Shown here in pieces: positions 61,707 through 64,000 of a DNA stretch of 64,000 bases. Made by a program: the position numbers and the translations under genes. Each line of letters starts with the position of its first letter. Positions within the stretch are counted from its first letter, which is position 1. Location: NCBI RefSeq assembly GCF_018736085.1, contig NZ_CP076134.1, positions 1,994,501 through 2,058,500 of the forward strand, read 5' to 3'. The DNA comes from Bradyrhizobium sediminis (GTDB lineage Bacteria; Pseudomonadota; Alphaproteobacteria; Rhizobiales; Xanthobacteraceae). A model generated the notes under the pieces. That model had not been told where the DNA came from and made no database searches. It worked only from the letters and a program-made list of their open reading frames with translations.

Positions 61707-63422
61707 CTACTTCTCAGCCAGATAGACCTCGCCGAGCAGGGAGGAATTCGACCACGGCACCTGTTTGGCTTTGGTCGCGGCGACAACCTCGGCGCGCACG
61801 CGCGTCAGCATCTGCTGCACCTCAAGCCCTGATGTGCCGATGTGGCGCGACAGCGCCGCCGAGAACGGGCTGTTGGTGCCTTCGCCGTCGAGCGCGACCT
61901 GACCGGGGGCGGTCGCAAACGCGATCAGCGTTCCCGCGCCCAGCGTTGCGCCGGCACCGAGCGCAGCTGGCGCCGCCAGTCCCGATCCGGCTCCGATGGC
62001 GCGGTTGGCTCCCGCAGAGGCAACCTGCGGCTCAAGCGGATTGTTGCGGCAGGCGTCCAGGATCAGGATGTTGGTGCGGACCTGGTCGTCGAGGCCGGCG
62101 AGAATCGTATCCATGTCGATCATGGCGTCCGTCATGCTGGTGCCGGCCTGCAGCCTGACATCGACCGGCACGAGGTAATTGCGGCCGTCGATCTGGACGC
62201 CATGGCCGGCGTAGTAGACGACGGCGACCTGCGCGCGCGCCGCCTCGCGCAGGAAATCGCGGGTCGTCTTCTGCATTGCCGCGCGGTCGAGATCGATGCC
62301 TTCGGAGACGGTGAAGCCGATTTCGCGCAGGCTCTTCGCAATCGAACGCGCATCGTTGGGCGGATTGGGCAGTGCCTTGACGTGGGCATAGGCGCCGTTG
62401 CCGATCACCAGCGCGACGCGCCGGCCGGCGAATCCAACCCCGGCCGCTGCCGGCGGCGGCGCCGACGCCGCCTTCGGTTCGGTTGCGGAGGGGGTCCCCG
62501 GCGCTGCGCGCGGCGTAGGCAGGGTGGGCGCGACCGGGTCCGACAGCAGCGAGAGGCGGACCTTCGCGGTGGCCTGATTGGCTTTGCTTCCGGCATCGAC
62601 GGCGACGCCTTCCAGCGTTGCCCTGAAGTCTTCCCGGGCGTGCTCATAGTCGCCCTTCGCCTCATAGGCGAGGCCGCGCTGGACATAGGCCGATATCAGC
62701 ACGCTGCCCGGCGGCGTCATGACGTTGACCGGCGCCTTGGCCTTCGCGAGCCGGATCGCCTCGGTACCGTCGGCGATGGCGCGGTCGAAGTCGCCCTTGG
62801 CGCGCCAGATCACGGTACGGTTGTTAAGCGGGGAGGGCAGCGTTGGATTGATCCGGATCGCCTCGTTGATGTCGGCGAGCGCGCCGTCGAGGTCGCCGAG
62901 TGCCTGTTTGGCGGAGCCGCGGTTCTGGTAGGTGAACGCGTCCTTCGGACCGAGCCTGATCGCCGAATCGTAATCGGCGATGGCTTTGGCGTAATCGCCC
63001 CTGGAGCGAAAGGCGTTGCCGCGGTTGTGATAGATGATGCCGCTCGGCGGGCCGATCCGCAGCGCGTCGTTGAAATCGGCAATCGCGATGTCGTGCTCGC
63101 CCTTGTCGTAAAAGGCCGAGCCGCGCAGATTGTAGAGCGCGATATCGGGTTTCAGGCGCAGCGCCTCGGTGGCATCGGCGATCACCTGCGCATAGTTGCC
63201 CTTCTTGTTCCAGCCCACCGCGCGCCAGAAATAGATCGTCGCCAGTTTCTCGCCGGAGAACACTTTCAGCGCCACGATCTTGTTGCAGGCGTCGATCTGC
63301 TGGTCGGCCGGGGTGGTAGCGGTGGTGCAGAGCGGCCCGAGCTGCGAGCGCGCTTGGGCGAGGGCGGGCGCCGACCACGGCATCATTGCGGCCAAGGCGA
63401 GCATCAGAATCCAACGGCGCAT
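61707..63422 (-). CDS. TPR-repeat protein with C-terminal caspase-like (peptidase C14) domain
   Basis: 571 residues. A Sec signal peptide (MRRWILMLALAAMMPW...ALAQ) directs it out of the cytoplasm. Residues 60-225 hold about five TPR units (for example YHNRGNAFRSRGDYAKAIADYDSAIRLGP). A Pro/Ala-rich linker (about 290-330) precedes the caspase p20-like domain: RRVALVIGNGAY, the catalytic His in YYAGHG and the catalytic Cys in LDACRNNP. A Gly/Ala-rich insertion follows the Cys. Probably a periplasmic or secreted orthocaspase, cutting after basic residues by family analogy. The ATG at 63422 is chosen over 63437 for the signal peptide. Confidence 0.9.
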   Translation of the reverse strand: MRRWILMLALAAMMPWSAPALAQARSQLGPLCTTATTPADQQIDACNKIVALKVFSGEKLATIYFWRAVGWNKKGNYAQVIADATEALRLKPDIALYNLRGSAFYDKGEHDIAIADFNDALRIGPPSGIIYHNRGNAFRSRGDYAKAIADYDSAIRLGPKDAFTYQNRGSAKQALGDLDGALADINEAIRINPTLPSPLNNRTVIWRAKGDFDRAIADGTEAIRLAKAKAPVNVMTPPGSVLISAYVQRGLAYEAKGDYEHAREDFRATLEGVAVDAGSKANQATAKVRLSLLSDPVAPTLPTPRAAPGTPSATEPKAASAPPPAAAGVGFAGRRVALVIGNGAYAHVKALPNPPNDARSIAKSLREIGFTVSEGIDLDRAAMQKTTRDFLREAARAQVAVVYYAGHGVQIDGRNYLVPVDVRLQAGTSMTDAMIDMDTILAGLDDQVRTNILILDACRNNPLEPQVASAGANRAIGAGSGLAAPAALGAGATLGAGTLIAFATAPGQVALDGEGTNSPFSAALSRHIGTSGLEVQQMLTRVRAEVVAATKAKQVPWSNSSLLGEVYLAEK

Positions 63423-63583
63423 GAAATCCCCGGGCATCGAGCAGCTTGCGCCGGTTTGTTGCCGGGATTGGTCCGGGGGTTTTGGTCCGGGGGTTCAAGG
63501 CGCTCATTCCCCCGGTGGGCAGAAGGTGGTAGGAAGCACCCGCAATCCGCCGCTGCCCACCAGTCCGGCCCAAATCCAGCCCG

Positions 63584-64000
63584 ATGAAGAACGACCAGAT
63601 TCTCAGCCAGATTTCCGAGTTCTGCCGGCAGGCCGACATGGCGGAATCGACCTTCGGCCGCCGCGCCGTCAATGACGGCAAGCTGGTGCACCGCTTGCGC
63701 GAGGGCAAGCGCATCACCATCGACACCCTCGACCGGATCCAGGCCTATATCGCAGCCGCCATGCCCGGCGGGGTGCCGCCGCCGCGCGGCCTCGAAGTCC
63801 CGCCCGAGAAGCGCGATCCCAGAGGCAATTTCCGGTTCTTCGAGAACCGGCAGAAGTACCTGCTGTTCGTCCATACCTGCAGCGAGAAGCGGGTGATCGC
63901 GGACCGGGTGGGACTGGAACTTTCCAGCATCCACCCCCGGCCGCCGGCGCTAAGGGTGTTCGACGCCGGCGTCGGCGACGGCACCGTGCTGGCGCGGGTG
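63584..64000 (+). CDS. Uncharacterised protein with methyltransferase motif (C-terminus cut by window edge)
   Basis: From the ATG at 63584 the frame stays open to the right edge (139 residues). The first 50 residues (ISEFCRQADMAESTFGRRAVNDGKLV) look like a small helical, DNA-binding-like module. Residues 80-125 contain FRFFENRQKYLLFVHTCSEKR, and LRVFDAGVGDGTVLARV at the end is a SAM-binding motif I. It probably continues as a class I methyltransferase of a family I recall from Bradyrhizobium. Divergent from the caspase-like gene. Confidence 0.75.
   Translation, partial: MKNDQILSQISEFCRQADMAESTFGRRAVNDGKLVHRLREGKRITIDTLDRIQAYIAAAMPGGVPPPRGLEVPPEKRDPRGNFRFFENRQKYLLFVHTCSEKRVIADRVGLELSSIHPRPPALRVFDAGVGDGTVLARV

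Noticed and set aside
61842..63587. 581-residue plus-strand frame
   Set aside because: It is antisense to the TPR-caspase gene with its signal peptide, repeats and catalytic residues.
1..64000. CRISPR arrays, rRNA and tRNA genes
   Set aside because: No regularly spaced direct repeats or recognisable structural RNA were found by eye; a tRNA scan would settle the last point.

Overview
The window looks like chromosomal DNA of a Bradyrhizobium-type alphaproteobacterium. It is high in GC overall. It carries two complete LIV-type branched-chain amino acid/amide ABC transporters, acyl-CoA ligases next to one of them, a TctC/Bug solute receptor, and hairpin-forming intergenic repeats of the kind I associate with that group. 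This assignment is an inference from gene content; no rRNA or marker gene is present.

Positions 1-34,800 hold a large surface-polysaccharide locus with gene blocks on both strands. From the left: a truncated GT2 glycosyltransferase; a polysaccharide-deacetylase-like protein; a GT-C-like membrane protein; a minus-strand operon (FemAB-like acyltransferase, DegT-like aminotransferase, alpha/alpha-toroid heparinase-like protein); a divergent plus-strand operon (radical SAM/SPASM protein and two methyltransferases); a minus-strand operon (N-acetyl sugar amidotransferase, GT4, flippase-like membrane protein); a plus-strand operon (Wzx-like flippase, GT4, Wzy-like polymerase, methyltransferase) closed by a clear terminator; a four-gene coupled operon (DegT aminotransferase, thiamine-diphosphate E1 alpha and beta, initiating sugar-phosphate transferase); then wbpA-wbpB-wbpD-wbpE, a degraded wbpD fragment, wbpI, a convergent hisH2-hisF2 pair, an O-antigen ligase/polymerase-like protein and a further membrane protein. 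The WbpA/B/E/D/I set is the route to UDP-2,3-diacetamido-2,3-dideoxy-mannuronic acid. With the WbpG-like amidotransferase and the HisH/HisF-like pair it predicts an acetamidino derivative, as in Pseudomonas aeruginosa O5-type O antigen. The sugar attached by the initiating transferase and the job of the E1 pair are unknown.

Positions 35,100-44,500 hold a minus-strand uptake operon: LivG, long-chain acyl-CoA synthetase, LivH, LivM, LivK, LivF and a PaaK-like CoA ligase, with a divergent Crp/Fnr regulator. This suggests uptake and CoA activation of an organic acid. Positions 44,700-49,750 carry gmd-fcl (GDP-fucose), a TctC receptor, hemD and purU.

Positions 49,770-53,700 look like a decay and insertion zone: a broken NAD-dependent epimerase-like gene, a LuxR-type HTH fossil, a complete IS3-family element with terminal repeats and 3-bp target duplication, an orphan low-molecular-weight phosphatase-like gene and a small lipoprotein gene. 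Positions 54,000-60,000 hold a second LIV operon (LivK-H-M-G-F) followed by a MetE-C-like methyltransferase. The right end has a methyltransferase/GT2 fusion, a TPR-caspase protein and a methyltransferase gene cut by the window edge. I found no rRNA, tRNA or CRISPR array by eye.
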